Source of the DNA: Candidatus Thiothrix putei
Lineage (GTDB): Bacteria; Pseudomonadota; Gammaproteobacteria; Thiotrichales; Thiotrichaceae
DNA: 64,000 bases
NCBI GenBank assembly: GCA_029972225.1
Contig: CP124756.1
Coordinates: 744,001-808,000, forward strand
Reading direction: 5' to 3'
Shown here: positions 50,829-60,474 of the stretch, piece after piece
Layout: the number at the start of each line of letters is the position of its first letter
How positions within the stretch are numbered: position 1 is the stretch's first letter
Translations under genes and position numbers: made by a program
Notes under the pieces: model-generated
Database searches by the model: none
What the model saw: only the letters and a program-made list of their open reading frames with translations
What the model was told of the DNA's origin: nothing

Positions 50829-52288
50829 CTACTCAGTCTATCCAAAAACCGCTCTGAGAGACTCAAACGGATTTCGCCCCTGAATCTTGTCGGTTTCCCA
50901 CACGGAACGGATAACACAAAAAGCCTCCGCACCGCCCATTGCGCGGAATCCACCCGCCACCTTGAGTTTAACTTTGACGGGTCGAACGGCTCGTTCAGCC
51001 AGATTGTTGTCAAACGGTACATCAAACCGCTGAATGAACTGCAACACCGAATCCTTGAAGTCACGTAGACGGCATAACAAGTTTCTGGCGGGGTCTTGTT
51101 TGGCTTTGCCTTGTTTAGGGTTGATTTTAGGTTGTTCAGGGAAAATCAACAGTCCGTGATTCACCCATTGGTCATAACGTTGCTTGAGTTCAGTCATTTG
51201 CTCCAGCGACAATGCCGTTTGTTGCGCGTCTTTTGCTTCAGCCACTGCGGTCTTAGCATCAATCAAGACCTGTTTGAGTTGTGCAGGCCATTGATGTTTG
51301 AGGGTTTCATCAAAGTAGTTCAACTCCCGCAGCAGATGCGCCCCACAAAGGCTGTGTACCACCTGATCAAAGCGGAAATACGGTTTCCAATGGTCATGAA
51401 CCGCAACGCCTTGGAATACCGGCAGGATTCCCGCCGCTGTCATGGCCTCGTATCCGCGCCGTGCATGGGCAGTGTAGTAAACGGCTTCGGGTGTTGCGGC
51501 TACATGCAACCATTGGGTTTTGCCTTGCGCCCGCATTCCGCTTTCATCAAAGTGAGCCACGTCGCTGCTACTAATGGTGTTCTGAATAGCTGTATAAGTG
51601 GCCGTCAGGTTTTCACTCGCCTGACCGATCCAGTGCTGCACACTGCCATCGGAAGGCTTAACACCGTATTGGTCGAATACAATCTCGCTTGCCCGTGACA
51701 GCGAAATGAAATGACCTTGTACCAAACCCACCGTATAGGCCTTTAAACGTGCGCCGTAACTGATGTAAGGGGCGAGTGTTGCCGGGAATTCGCCTTTATG
51801 AACCTTGCCACAACCACACGTGCAAATCAGTTGGCGGTGTTCCGTGACCACGATTTGGGGTTCGGGAATGTCCCACTGTTGCCGACATTCACCTGTCTCA
51901 ATCAGGGCTTCGGTTAGCGGCAAACCACAGTCGCAATGCCCGGCAACACCGTAATATTCCACGTGATCGGGTGATGGGTGCATCACGAGGCTATGCCCTT
52001 TATGACCTGGCTGGCCACCTTTTGGGCGTTGTCCAAGCTGACGCGGCTGTGCGGGTTGGCGTTTCAGTCCATCCGATGACGGGGGCTTGTGTGAATTTTT
52101 ACTGTTTTTGTTGAGCTGTGCTTCCAGCTCATTCACGCGGGCGGTCAACTGATCAATACGGTCAAACAGCGTCAACACTAACTCCACCAATTCGGCGTGG
52201 CTTAACTGCTGGAGACTTTCTCGTGTTGGGCGGGGTAGCTGGTTCATATCGATAGTGTAGCTGATTTTTTAGGAGACTGAGTAGTTAC
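50825..52288 (-). mobile_element. IS66-family insertion sequence (transposase only)
   Basis: A 1464-base element bounded by perfect 15-base terminal inverted repeats, GTAACTACTCAGTCT at 50825-50839 and its complement at 52274-52288. It carries only the large transposase, without the small tnpA/tnpB genes of classical IS66, as in the ISBst12 subgroup. The 8 bases on the left (GTTTTGTT) and right (AAAATAAT) do not match, so no 8-bp target duplication is seen. Confidence 0.85.
50838..52247 (-). CDS. IS66-family transposase
   Basis: A 469-residue, apparently intact transposase. It has an N-terminal coiled coil (ELVELVLTLFDRIDQLTARV), the linker NSKNSHKPPSSDG and a zinc-finger region (HCDCGLPL and CTCGCGKVHKG). 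The DDE catalytic domain has Asp in AHFDESG, Asp in VAVHDHWKPY and Glu in NNLAERAVRP. The C-terminal GGFRAMGGAEAFCVIRSV is typical of the family. The ATG lies 41 bases inside the right inverted repeat. The element may be active. Confidence 0.93.
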   Translation of the reverse strand: MNQLPRPTRESLQQLSHAELVELVLTLFDRIDQLTARVNELEAQLNKNSKNSHKPPSSDGLKRQPAQPRQLGQRPKGGQPGHKGHSLVMHPSPDHVEYYGVAGHCDCGLPLTEALIETGECRQQWDIPEPQIVVTEHRQLICTCGCGKVHKGEFPATLAPYISYGARLKAYTVGLVQGHFISLSRASEIVFDQYGVKPSDGSVQHWIGQASENLTATYTAIQNTISSSDVAHFDESGMRAQGKTQWLHVAATPEAVYYTAHARRGYEAMTAAGILPVFQGVAVHDHWKPYFRFDQVVHSLCGAHLLRELNYFDETLKHQWPAQLKQVLIDAKTAVAEAKDAQQTALSLEQMTELKQRYDQWVNHGLLIFPEQPKINPKQGKAKQDPARNLLCRLRDFKDSVLQFIQRFDVPFDNNLAERAVRPVKVKLKVAGGFRAMGGAEAFCVIRSVWETDKIQGRNPFESLRAVFG

Positions 52289-52372
52289 AAAATAATTATT
52301 AAAATTTCCCCCCTTGTTGTGATACATGACGTATTTCCTGGCAGTTACTTCATTAACTGGCGAGGAAGTGTC

Positions 52373-53812
52373 ATGAAATACCCCGTTTTATTTTCTATCA
52401 GCACCTTATTACTGATTGGCAGTTTGAGTGTTTTGCCGATCTATGCCGCTGACATCACCCAAGTCGATGGTTTGGAACAGGCCGATTTGCCCTCGAATGA
52501 GGCCGCTGCGGCATGGGAGGTTCCGGCTACCTTGCGTTTAGACCCCACTGATTTTCCAAAACGTGCAGGGCGCGGGGCGCTCGTGCCACAAGACATTGTG
52601 TTGCCACCACTGAGCGCAGCGGAGTTACAACAATGGCAACAAACTGCGGATGAACCGCAGCAACGCCGCACGCGGATTGGGATGAGTCGTGCCGTTCCCA
52701 ATACGCTAGGTGAGCCGGATACCTGGCAGTGGTTAGCGGTTGAGGGTGGGCAGGTTGCACATTTGGGGTGGCGTTCCCCGGATGCTAAACGGATTCGTGG
52801 GCAGTTTGTATTGGGAAACTTGCCTGCGGGGGTGGAGTTGCGGTTTTACGCACCACACGACCCGCAGCAGGTGTATGCCTATACCCATGACACGCTAAAA
52901 CCGCAAATCATTCAGCAGGCGGGGGAGGCAACGTTCTGGTCGCCATCGTTAGCAGGCGATACCTTACGTGTGGAAGTCTTTGTGCCGGAGGGCATTGCAC
53001 CGGATGCCTTGGCGTTGCGGGTTGTCAAGCTGTCCCACTCGGTATTAGACCCACTGACAGGGGCGGTACAACGGGGTACGTTAGAAGACAATGCGGTGGC
53101 TTGTTTTGTGGATATGGCGTGTGCCACACCCGAATGGCAGTTGCGGGGGAGTTCTACCGCGCTTTTCTTGGTTGTGAACGAAGACATCGAGTACTTTTGT
53201 ACCGGCGAGTTACTCAACAATACCCGTGCGGATGGCAAGCCGTATTTTTTGACCGCAAACCATTGTGTGGATAGCGCCGCCGTTGCCACTACCTTGAATT
53301 CCTTTTGGTTTTATGAGAACTCGAGCTGTGGGGGCAGTGATGCTCGGGATAAGGTGCTGCGGGCTGATGGCGGTGCAACGCTGTTGGTGACGGACAAAAC
53401 CTTGGATACCACGCTGTTAAGTCTCAATAAAATTCCAGCGCAAGGGGTGTTGTTTGCGGGGTGGTCTAATCGCGCGTTGCCGTCGGGTCAGGCCATTGCG
53501 GGGATTCATCATGCCCTGACACTGCCTAAGCAATTTGCACTGGGTACGTTTGTGGATTACGGCACGTTCGCGGCGAGTGGGTTAGTGCGTGATCCCCAAG
53601 GTGAGTTTGCGGTGGTGCGTTGGCTCAATGGTACGACGGATAAAGGGGCAAGTGGTTCTGGGCTGTGGTTTGAGGAGCAAGGAAAGTATTACGTGAATGG
53701 TGTGTTGTCACGCGGCACAAGTTCGAGTTCTTGCGAGCGCCCTGATGGGATTGCCCTATACGGGCGGTTTGATCAGGCGTATCCGTTATTGAAACCATGG
53801 CTAAGCCCATAA
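52373..53812 (+). CDS. Secreted trypsin-like serine protease, lysyl-endopeptidase-like
   Basis: A 479-residue secreted protease with signal MKYPVLFSISTLLLIGSL and cleavage near YAAD. An N-terminal region of ~200 residues (probably propeptide or accessory) precedes the chymotrypsin fold: catalytic His in FLTANHCVDSA, Asp in DKTLDTTLLSL, Ser in KGASGSGLWFE. Cysteine pairs and the segments FWFYENSSCGG and IAGIHHALTLPKQFA recall Achromobacter lysyl endopeptidase. The start at 52373 is chosen for the signal peptide and GAGGAAG upstream. It lies 84 bases past the IS66 element. Confidence 0.85.
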   Translation: MKYPVLFSISTLLLIGSLSVLPIYAADITQVDGLEQADLPSNEAAAAWEVPATLRLDPTDFPKRAGRGALVPQDIVLPPLSAAELQQWQQTADEPQQRRTRIGMSRAVPNTLGEPDTWQWLAVEGGQVAHLGWRSPDAKRIRGQFVLGNLPAGVELRFYAPHDPQQVYAYTHDTLKPQIIQQAGEATFWSPSLAGDTLRVEVFVPEGIAPDALALRVVKLSHSVLDPLTGAVQRGTLEDNAVACFVDMACATPEWQLRGSSTALFLVVNEDIEYFCTGELLNNTRADGKPYFLTANHCVDSAAVATTLNSFWFYENSSCGGSDARDKVLRADGGATLLVTDKTLDTTLLSLNKIPAQGVLFAGWSNRALPSGQAIAGIHHALTLPKQFALGTFVDYGTFAASGLVRDPQGEFAVVRWLNGTTDKGASGSGLWFEEQGKYYVNGVLSRGTSSSSCERPDGIALYGRFDQAYPLLKPWLSP

Positions 53813-53908
53813 AAATAATCCCATATCAATGTTTATTTGATGTTAACCCCATACAAATGAAAACGACGTATTGCTTCAGTGTATTTTGTAATAATTGGGA
53901 GATGCGAG

Positions 53909-54922
53909 ATGAAAATGAAACAGTGGACAACCGTGTTATTGGTGAGCAGTGCCTTGGCGGCTTGTGGCGGCGGCAGTAGTGTTGGTAGCACCGCCGCGCC
54001 CAGTAATTCGATGGGGCCGTTAAGCTTGTTGGAAGCGAAAGGGGATGGTGGCGGTGGCTATAATAATTATGTGTCTGCATCAGGCGCTACGCAGATGGCA
54101 CAGCTTACTGCGATTAATCATACAGCCTTTGTCGAATTGTTGCTGTTTTCCATTTTTGAGTCTGACGATAAAGGGGATGGTTATGTGTTTCGTTCGGATA
54201 CCGACTTAACTGCGCCAGAAAAACCAACCACTAGTTTAATGCCTGATGCGGTGAAAGATGAAATTGTGCAGTTGATGGAGCAATACGTAGCACAGCAACG
54301 CACGCAGGCTCGCCCTGTGAATTCTGGAACTATTGCTTGTCCTTATGGTGGTTACTTCGTGGTTTCAGGTGATTTGAATGACAGTACCAATACCGGTACG
54401 CTCAATGTCAATTATACAAATTGTGAGACATATCTCTATCTGAAAAATGGGTTGAGCACATTAACGTTGAATAAATTAGAACCAACCAATAATGTCTTTC
54501 TGGATTATGCGATTGCTTACAAAGATCTAAGCGTGGATACCGCATGGAATGCGTTTGTTTATACGGGTTCTCAGTTTGTGGTAAAAACCATGACGAATAA
54601 TCGGGTGACTAAAATCGTTACCTCCTCTAATTTGCAGCGTAAAGACCAAAAAGCGGGGGATGCCGTCAGTATTGATTTGACCGTTAATAGCAGAGATCAG
54701 ACGGCTCAGGCGATTACGGGCAAATTATGCCACGGTGTTTATGGTTGCGTTGATGTTTCGACCCGCATTGGTTTTAGTAACCGTTTGCAACAGGGTGAAA
54801 TTAATTTAGTGGGTGCAGGGGGGAGCACTATTCAGCTTTATTATTCAGGCGGAAAATTGCATACCCGACTGGATGGTAATGGTACAGGTAATTACGGAGC
54901 GCCTTATTTAGTGACGTTGTGA
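53909..54922 (+). CDS. Hypothetical outer-membrane/periplasmic lipoprotein
   Basis: A 337-residue lipoprotein: signal MKMKQWTTVLLVSSALAACG, with the cysteine at residue 19, and a Gly/Ser-rich linker. No known family is recognised. The mature part is beta-rich with repeated short strands (TGTLNVNYTNCETYLY, STLTLNKLE, and GEINLVGAGGSTIQLYYSG), which suggests a beta-barrel or beta-helix-like surface protein. The two cysteine-containing segments (TIACPYGG and NYTNCET) could be disulfide-linked. It follows the protease gene by 96 bases and may be its partner. A strong hairpin follows at 54947-54982. Confidence 0.6.
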   Translation: MKMKQWTTVLLVSSALAACGGGSSVGSTAAPSNSMGPLSLLEAKGDGGGGYNNYVSASGATQMAQLTAINHTAFVELLLFSIFESDDKGDGYVFRSDTDLTAPEKPTTSLMPDAVKDEIVQLMEQYVAQQRTQARPVNSGTIACPYGGYFVVSGDLNDSTNTGTLNVNYTNCETYLYLKNGLSTLTLNKLEPTNNVFLDYAIAYKDLSVDTAWNAFVYTGSQFVVKTMTNNRVTKIVTSSNLQRKDQKAGDAVSIDLTVNSRDQTAQAITGKLCHGVYGCVDVSTRIGFSNRLQQGEINLVGAGGSTIQLYYSGGKLHTRLDGNGTGNYGAPYLVTL

Positions 54923-54946
54923 CACCCATAAAAATAAAGTGTGTCT

Positions 54947-54982
54947 AACCACTCTATGTGCATAAGATTACATAGAGTGGTT
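54947..54982 (+). promoter_or_regulatory. 13-bp stem-loop between the lipoprotein and oxoprolinase genes
   Basis: Perfect arms AACCACTCTATGT/ACATAGAGTGGTT enclose a 10-base loop. No T-run follows (TGTCTCC), so it is not a standard terminator. It could be a leader structure of the oxoprolinase mRNA, an RNA-stabilising hairpin or a DNA operator. Confidence 0.6.
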
Positions 54983-55037
54983 GTCTCCATGTAATATCGA
55001 CGTTTCACCAACGTTTTGTATTTCTAGGAATAGCCCC

Positions 55038-58000
55038 ATGATCAGCGCAGAAAAAAAGCCAGCACAATGGGAATTCTGGGTAGACCGTGGCGGTACATTC
55101 ACCGACATCGTAGCCCGCACCCCTGACGGTCAATTCAAAACCCATAAAATCCTCTCGGAAAACCCCGGGCGTTACCGCGATGCAGCGGTGCAAGGTATCC
55201 GCGAACTGTTGGGCTTGCAACGCGGCGAACCCTTGCCCCCGCATACCATCAAAGCGGTGAAAATGGGGACAACCGTTGCCACCAATGCCTTGCTGGAACG
55301 CAAGGGCGAACCCACGCTGCTGCTGATTACCCAAGATTTTGCTGATTTGTTGCGCATTGGCTACCAGAACCGCCCGCGCATTTTCGACCTGCACATTGTG
55401 TTACCCGAATTGCTTTATCGCACGGTTGCGGAAGTGCCGGAGCGTTTATCCGCCACGGGGGAAACCCTGCTACCCTTAGATGAAACCGCCACGCTGCACG
55501 CCTTGCAACAGGCTTATGACGCAGGTTTGCGGGCGGTGGCGATTGCGCTGATGCACGGCTACCAATTTCCACAGCACGAACAGCGTGTCGCAGCGTTGGC
55601 ACAACAGGTGGGTTTCACGCAAATTTCGGTCAGCCACCGCGTTAGCCCCTTGATCAAGCTGGTGGCGCGTGCTGATACCACGGTGGTTGATGCTTATTTG
55701 TCGCCGATTCTGCGCCGTTACGTCGAACAGGTGCGCGAAGAATTGGGGGAAGCGCAAGCTGCCACCAGATTAATGTTCATGCAATCCAACGGTGGTTTGA
55801 CGGATGCGGCTTTGTTTCAGGGCAAGGATGCCATCCTGTCGGGGCCTGCGGGCGGTGTGGTGGGGATGGTGCGTACTGCGCAGGCGGCCGGTTTCGACAA
55901 GCTGATTGGCTTTGATATGGGCGGCACGTCGACCGATGTGTGCCATTTCGCAGGGACGTTCGAGCGTGCATTGGAAACCGAAGTCGCGGGCGTGCGGATG
56001 CGCGTGCCGATGATGAGCATTCACACCGTGGCGGCGGGAGGCGGTTCTATCCTCGCGTTTGAGAACGGGCGTTTCCGCGTGGGGCCGGAAAGTGCGGGGG
56101 CGAATCCGGGGCCTGCCTGTTACCGGCGAGGTGGCCCGTTGACCGTGACCGACTGCAATGTGTTACTGGGCAAGATTCAGCCGGAACATTTCCCGCAAGT
56201 CTTCGGTGTGAACGCGGATCAGCCGCTGGATGTGATCATTGTGCGTGAAAAGTTTGTGCAACTGGCACAACAGATTGCCACAGAAACCGGCGATTCGCTG
56301 CGTACCCCCGAAGCCTTGGCGGAAGGTTTCCTGCGCATTGCGGTGGAAAACATGGCGAATGCCATCAAGAAAATTTCGGTGCAACGCGGTTACGACGTGA
56401 CCCAATACACCCTCAATTGCTTCGGCGGTGCGGGTGGGCAGCACGCCTGCTTGGTGGCAGATGCCTTGGGAATGCAGCGGATTTTTATCCACCCGTTTGC
56501 CGGGGTGCTGTCAGCGTTCGGGATGGGGTTGGCGGATATTCGGGCTTTGCGTGAACGGCAATTCGGCAAGCCACTCACGGCAACAGGCGAAGCACACGCC
56601 GTGTTAGCTGAACTGGAAGCCGACACCCTGCACGAGGTACAACAGCAGGGAATTGCCCGCGAGCAGATCCGGCTGGAACGCTGGGCGCATATCCGTTATC
56701 AGGGTTCGGATCAAACCTTCCCCGTCGCGTTTGATGCGCCGCAACAGATGACAACAGCCTTTGAAGCCGCCCATCAGGTACGTTACGGTTTTGTGCCGGA
56801 AGGGGGCGTATTGGTAATGGAATGGCTGGCGTCGGAAGCAATCGGGGAAACCCATGCCTATGTAAGCTCTTATCCCCCTCCTTTGCAAAAGGAGGGGTTA
56901 GGGGAGGATTTTCTTCTGGGCCCCGCCATTATCCATGACCCCAACAGCACCATCGTGGTGGAAGCCGGTTGGCAAGCGCAAACCGATGCTTTTGGCAATC
57001 GCCTGCTTACCCGCATTGCCCCGCTTCAGCGCCAAGAGGCAGTGGGAACCCGTGCTGATCCCGTCATGCTGGAAGTGTTCAATAACCTGTTCATGTCGAT
57101 TGCCGAACAAATGGGCGCAACACTGGCGAATACCGCGCATTCGGTCAATATCAAGGAACGGCTGGACTTTTCTTGCGCCATTTTCGCCCCCGATGGTGGG
57201 CTGGTGGCGAATGCGCCGCATGTACCGGTGCATCTGGGGTCGATGGGGGAAAGTGTGCGTACCATTCTGCGCCTCAATGCCGGGGCAATGGCAGCGGGTG
57301 ATGTGTTCATGATCAATAACCCCTACAACGGTGGCACTCACTTGCCGGATGTGACGGTCATTACCCCGGTATTCGATGATGCTGACAAACTGATTTTCCT
57401 GGTGGCATCACGCGGGCATCATGCCGATATTGGTGGCAAAACCCCCGGTTCAACCCCGCCGGATAGCCGCCACATCAGCGAAGAAGGCATCGTGATCGAC
57501 AATTTCAAGCTGGTGGAGCGCGGTATATTCCGTGAGCAAGCCACCCGCGAATTGCTGCTGTCGCCGCCGTACCCGTGCCGTAATATTGAACAGAATCTGG
57601 CAGATTTAGCCGCGCAAATTGCCGCCAATGCCACAGGCGTCAAGGAATTACGCCACATGGTCGGGCAATTCGGCTTGGAGGTAGTGCAGGCGTATATGGC
57701 ACACGTCCAAGACAATGCGGAGGAAAGTGTGCGTCGGGTGATTGAGGTGTTGACGGATGCAGCTTATGTCCACCGCCTGGATAATGGTGCGGAAATTCAG
57801 GTGGCTATCCGTGTCGATGCTACTCAACGCAGTGTCACGGTCGATTTCAGCGGTACATCTGCGCAGGATGCAGGCAATTACAATGCGCCCTTGGCGGTGT
57901 GCCGTTCTGTGGTGCTATACGTCTTCCGCACGTTGGTGGGGGCGGATATTCCGCTGAATGAAGGGTGCATGAAACCCATTCACCTGATTGTGCCGGAAGC

Positions 58001-58598
58001 TTCCATGCTCAACCCGCGTTACCCCGCAGCGGTGATTGCAGGCAATACCGAAGTCAGTCAAGCGGTTGCTGAAGCTTTGTACGGGGCGCTTGGGGTCTTG
58101 GCAGGTTCGCAAGGCACAATGAACAATGTCGTCTACGGCAACGAACGTTACCAAAATTACGAAACCATTTGCGGCGGGGCGGGTGCGGGTTATGTGCACG
58201 GTAAAGGCTTTGAGGGGGCGAGTGCGGTGCAAACCCACATGACCAATACCCGCATGACTGACCCGGAAGTGCTGGAAACCCGTTTTCCGGTAAGGGTGGA
58301 ACGGTTCAGCATTCGCCTAGGCTCCGGTGGGCAGGGGCGTTGGCGCGGCGGTGAAGGGGTGGAGCGTCACCTGCGGTTTTTGGAGGCAATGACCGCGACG
58401 GTGATTTCCTCCAGCCGGATTCATGCGCCGCGTGGGCTAAACGGTGGGCAGCCGGGGCAGTGTGGGCGTAATGCGGTTATCCGTGCGGATGGCACAGTAC
58501 AAGCATTGCGCGGCAATGATGCTTGCGAGATGCAGGCGGGTGATGTGTTGGTGATGCAAACACCGGGTGGCGGTGGAGCCTTTATGCATAAAGAGTAA
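55038..58598 (+). CDS. ATP-dependent 5-oxoprolinase / fused hydantoinase A-B
   Basis: A 1186-residue fusion of HyuA (about 1-680) and HyuB (about 690-1180) domains that hydrolyses 5-oxo-L-proline to glutamate with ATP. HyuA motifs: [61 protein letters not shown]. HyuB motifs: [46 protein letters not shown], and the final GGGGAF. The ATG at 55038 is chosen over 54981. Odd: [14 protein letters not shown] (about residue 612-625) is encoded by the same palindromic repeat family found in the permease gene at 18.5 kb. It sits in the junction between the A and B parts, where an insertion may be tolerated. Confidence 0.88.
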   Translation: MISAEKKPAQWEFWVDRGGTFTDIVARTPDGQFKTHKILSENPGRYRDAAVQGIRELLGLQRGEPLPPHTIKAVKMGTTVATNALLERKGEPTLLLITQDFADLLRIGYQNRPRIFDLHIVLPELLYRTVAEVPERLSATGETLLPLDETATLHALQQAYDAGLRAVAIALMHGYQFPQHEQRVAALAQQVGFTQISVSHRVSPLIKLVARADTTVVDAYLSPILRRYVEQVREELGEAQAATRLMFMQSNGGLTDAALFQGKDAILSGPAGGVVGMVRTAQAAGFDKLIGFDMGGTSTDVCHFAGTFERALETEVAGVRMRVPMMSIHTVAAGGGSILAFENGRFRVGPESAGANPGPACYRRGGPLTVTDCNVLLGKIQPEHFPQVFGVNADQPLDVIIVREKFVQLAQQIATETGDSLRTPEALAEGFLRIAVENMANAIKKISVQRGYDVTQYTLNCFGGAGGQHACLVADALGMQRIFIHPFAGVLSAFGMGLADIRALRERQFGKPLTATGEAHAVLAELEADTLHEVQQQGIAREQIRLERWAHIRYQGSDQTFPVAFDAPQQMTTAFEAAHQVRYGFVPEGGVLVMEWLASEAIGETHAYVSSYPPPLQKEGLGEDFLLGPAIIHDPNSTIVVEAGWQAQTDAFGNRLLTRIAPLQRQEAVGTRADPVMLEVFNNLFMSIAEQMGATLANTAHSVNIKERLDFSCAIFAPDGGLVANAPHVPVHLGSMGESVRTILRLNAGAMAAGDVFMINNPYNGGTHLPDVTVITPVFDDADKLIFLVASRGHHADIGGKTPGSTPPDSRHISEEGIVIDNFKLVERGIFREQATRELLLSPPYPCRNIEQNLADLAAQIAANATGVKELRHMVGQFGLEVVQAYMAHVQDNAEESVRRVIEVLTDAAYVHRLDNGAEIQVAIRVDATQRSVTVDFSGTSAQDAGNYNAPLAVCRSVVLYVFRTLVGADIPLNEGCMKPIHLIVPEASMLNPRYPAAVIAGNTEVSQAVAEALYGALGVLAGSQGTMNNVVYGNERYQNYETICGGAGAGYVHGKGFEGASAVQTHMTNTRMTDPEVLETRFPVRVERFSIRLGSGGQGRWRGGEGVERHLRFLEAMTATVISSSRIHAPRGLNGGQPGQCGRNAVIRADGTVQALRGNDACEMQAGDVLVMQTPGGGGAFMHKE
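56872..56911. repeat. In-frame palindromic repeat inside the 5-oxoprolinase gene
   Basis: ATCCCCCTCCTTTGCAAAAG is followed by GAGGGGTTAGGGGAGGATTT, a single unit of the family at 18462-18570. The frame stays open and codes for [13 protein letters not shown]. Confidence 0.8.
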
Positions 58599-58661
58599 CC
58601 CCATTTTTAGGGGCGTAACGTATGTGTGGATAGCGTAGACGTTGATCAAGGAGTGTGTCAC

Positions 58662-59216
58662 ATGAGTCAAGAACCGAATAAAACGGTTGCCATGAAAAAA
58701 CCACTGGATACCGGATTTCTCAAGAAAAATAATCCGAGTCCAGAACCCCCCACACCACAAACAGCAGCCCCTGCCACCGCGATTTATACCGGCAGTAACC
58801 CCACTGCGGAGGCGGCAGGTACAACTGAAAAACATTTCATGCATGACCCCGTGGTCGGCTGGGTCGTGGTGATCGACGGGCCGGGGCAGGGGATTTCCTT
58901 GCCACTGGGCAACGGCAATAACAGTTTAGGGCGCGGCAGCAACCAGCGGGTGGCGCTGGACTTTGGGGATGCCAATTTGTCCCGTGATAGCCACGCCACC
59001 ATTACTTATGATCCGCGTGGGCGCAAGTTCTACCTGCATAGCGGGGGCAACAGCACCAATCTGACGTATCTGGAAGGCGCAGGCACGACGATTCCGGTGT
59101 TAGCACCGGTTGTGTTGGAAAATGGGCAACACCTGCGTTTAGGCAATACCACCCTTAAGTTCGTTGCTTTGTGTGGGGATGGGTTCGGTTGGGATGCGGC
59201 TGATGCTGGGGCGTAA
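58662..59216 (+). CDS. FHA-domain protein, first gene of the phospho-signalling operon
   Basis: A 184-residue cytoplasmic protein. The N-terminal ~60 residues are Pro/Thr-rich and could be a kinase substrate region (NKTVAMKKPLDTGFLKKN). The C-terminal FHA domain (about 70-175) binds phosphothreonine: GNNSLGRGSNQRVALDF, the conserved ANLSRDSHATITY, and ENGQHLRLGNTTLKF. The ATG at 58662 is preceded by AAGGAG. The end overlaps the PP2C start region by about 14 bases. Confidence 0.87.
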   Translation: MSQEPNKTVAMKKPLDTGFLKKNNPSPEPPTPQTAAPATAIYTGSNPTAEAAGTTEKHFMHDPVVGWVVVIDGPGQGISLPLGNGNNSLGRGSNQRVALDFGDANLSRDSHATITYDPRGRKFYLHSGGNSTNLTYLEGAGTTIPVLAPVVLENGQHLRLGNTTLKFVALCGDGFGWDAADAGA

Positions 59217-60456
59217 CGGTGATTTTGACATCGGTTATGCCACGGATGTCGGCAGCCGGGGCAATCAGGAAGATAACCTCGGTTTCCGCCAATACGAGGA
59301 CGGTTCTGTCCTTGCGGTCTTGGCGGATGGCATGGGCGGTCATACCGGCGGGGAGGTAGCCAGTGAGATGGCGATACAGTGGTTTGGGGAATATTTTCCG
59401 CAAACTCACGGCAGTATCCGGGCGCGTTTGGAGCAAACCTTGCGCCAGACCCAACAGCGGCTGTGTTTGTATGCACAGGAGCATCCCGAATTGCAGGACA
59501 TGGGTTCTACCTTGGTGGCGGTGTTTGTGCAAGGGCAAGACCTGTATTGGCTCAGTGTGGGGGATTCCCTGTTGTATCGGGCAGATGACACCGGGATTGT
59601 CAAACTCAATGCCACCCACACGGTGGCGGAGCGTTTCCGGCGCTTATGGGAAAGCGGCAAAATTTCCCGTGCGGAACTGGACAATGTACAGGAACCCCAC
59701 GCCTTAACCAGTGCGCTGGGGCCGGATAAGTTACAGGAAATCGACTGTCAGCAGGCGACCTTGCCAACGGATGCGGTGCTGGTACTTGCCAGCGATGGTT
59801 TGTTGAGCCTCAATCCGGTTGACATCAATACTTTGCTGGATAAGCAAGCGTCTGCCCAGATATTGGCAGAGCGTTTGTTAATGGCAACCTTAGCCAAACG
59901 TCAGCAGGGGCAGGACAATATCAGCTTGATTGTGCTCAAACATCCGGTGCTTCCCGTTACCCAGCATCGCCGCCGTTGGCCGCTGATATTGGGAGCAACG
60001 CTGTTGTTAGGTGCGGCGACGGGGATGTTCTACCAATGGCATCAGGCCGAACAGCGGATTGCGCAAGAACGTCAGGAACGCCAAGAGGCTGAACAGCGTG
60101 CTGATAAGCAGCGTCAGGCATTAGCGGAAGAAAAACGCCAGCGTATGCAGGCTGAGCAGGAAGCCGCAGCCTCCAGAACGCTGGCGGAAAAGGCAGCCAG
60201 GCGTGCTGATGAAGCCGAGCAGCAACGTAAAGCCGCTAAAAAACGTGCGGAAAAAGCGGAGCATGATAAAAAACGCGCAGAAGCGGCTGCCAACGCCCAG
60301 GCAGTCCCTGTAGCCCCAGCGGTTCCAGCCGCCCCCGTAAAAAATCCGCCACCACCGAGTGCGCCAGCACCCGTGCCTACCCCTAAACCGCGACCACCGC
60401 CTGCTGAACCTGTGCAGGAGTTGGATAAGCGCGATATTTTTCCAGATGCATCTTGA
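59203..60456 (+). CDS. PP2C-type Ser/Thr protein phosphatase with membrane helix and coiled-coil tail
   Basis: A 417-residue phosphatase that removes phosphates placed by the linked kinase. Metal-binding motifs are GSRGNQEDNLG, ADGMGGHTGGEVAS, LASDGLLSL and GQDNISLIVL. After the ~250-residue catalytic domain comes a membrane helix (about 267-284, WPLILGATLLLGAATGM), a long basic/acidic coiled coil (about 290-365) and a Pro-rich C-terminus. ATG 59203 is used; ATG 59194 is an alternative. It overlaps the FHA gene, so coupling is expected. Confidence 0.88.
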   Translation: MLGRNGDFDIGYATDVGSRGNQEDNLGFRQYEDGSVLAVLADGMGGHTGGEVASEMAIQWFGEYFPQTHGSIRARLEQTLRQTQQRLCLYAQEHPELQDMGSTLVAVFVQGQDLYWLSVGDSLLYRADDTGIVKLNATHTVAERFRRLWESGKISRAELDNVQEPHALTSALGPDKLQEIDCQQATLPTDAVLVLASDGLLSLNPVDINTLLDKQASAQILAERLLMATLAKRQQGQDNISLIVLKHPVLPVTQHRRRWPLILGATLLLGAATGMFYQWHQAEQRIAQERQERQEAEQRADKQRQALAEEKRQRMQAEQEAAASRTLAEKAARRADEAEQQRKAAKKRAEKAEHDKKRAEAAANAQAVPVAPAVPAAPVKNPPPPSAPAPVPTPKPRPPPAEPVQELDKRDIFPDAS

Positions 60457-60474
60457 CCGGGAGTGTTAATAACC

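Noticed and set aside
51096-51698. A 200-codon plus-strand ORF in the IS66 element
   Set aside because: Antisense to the transposase; no domain recognised.
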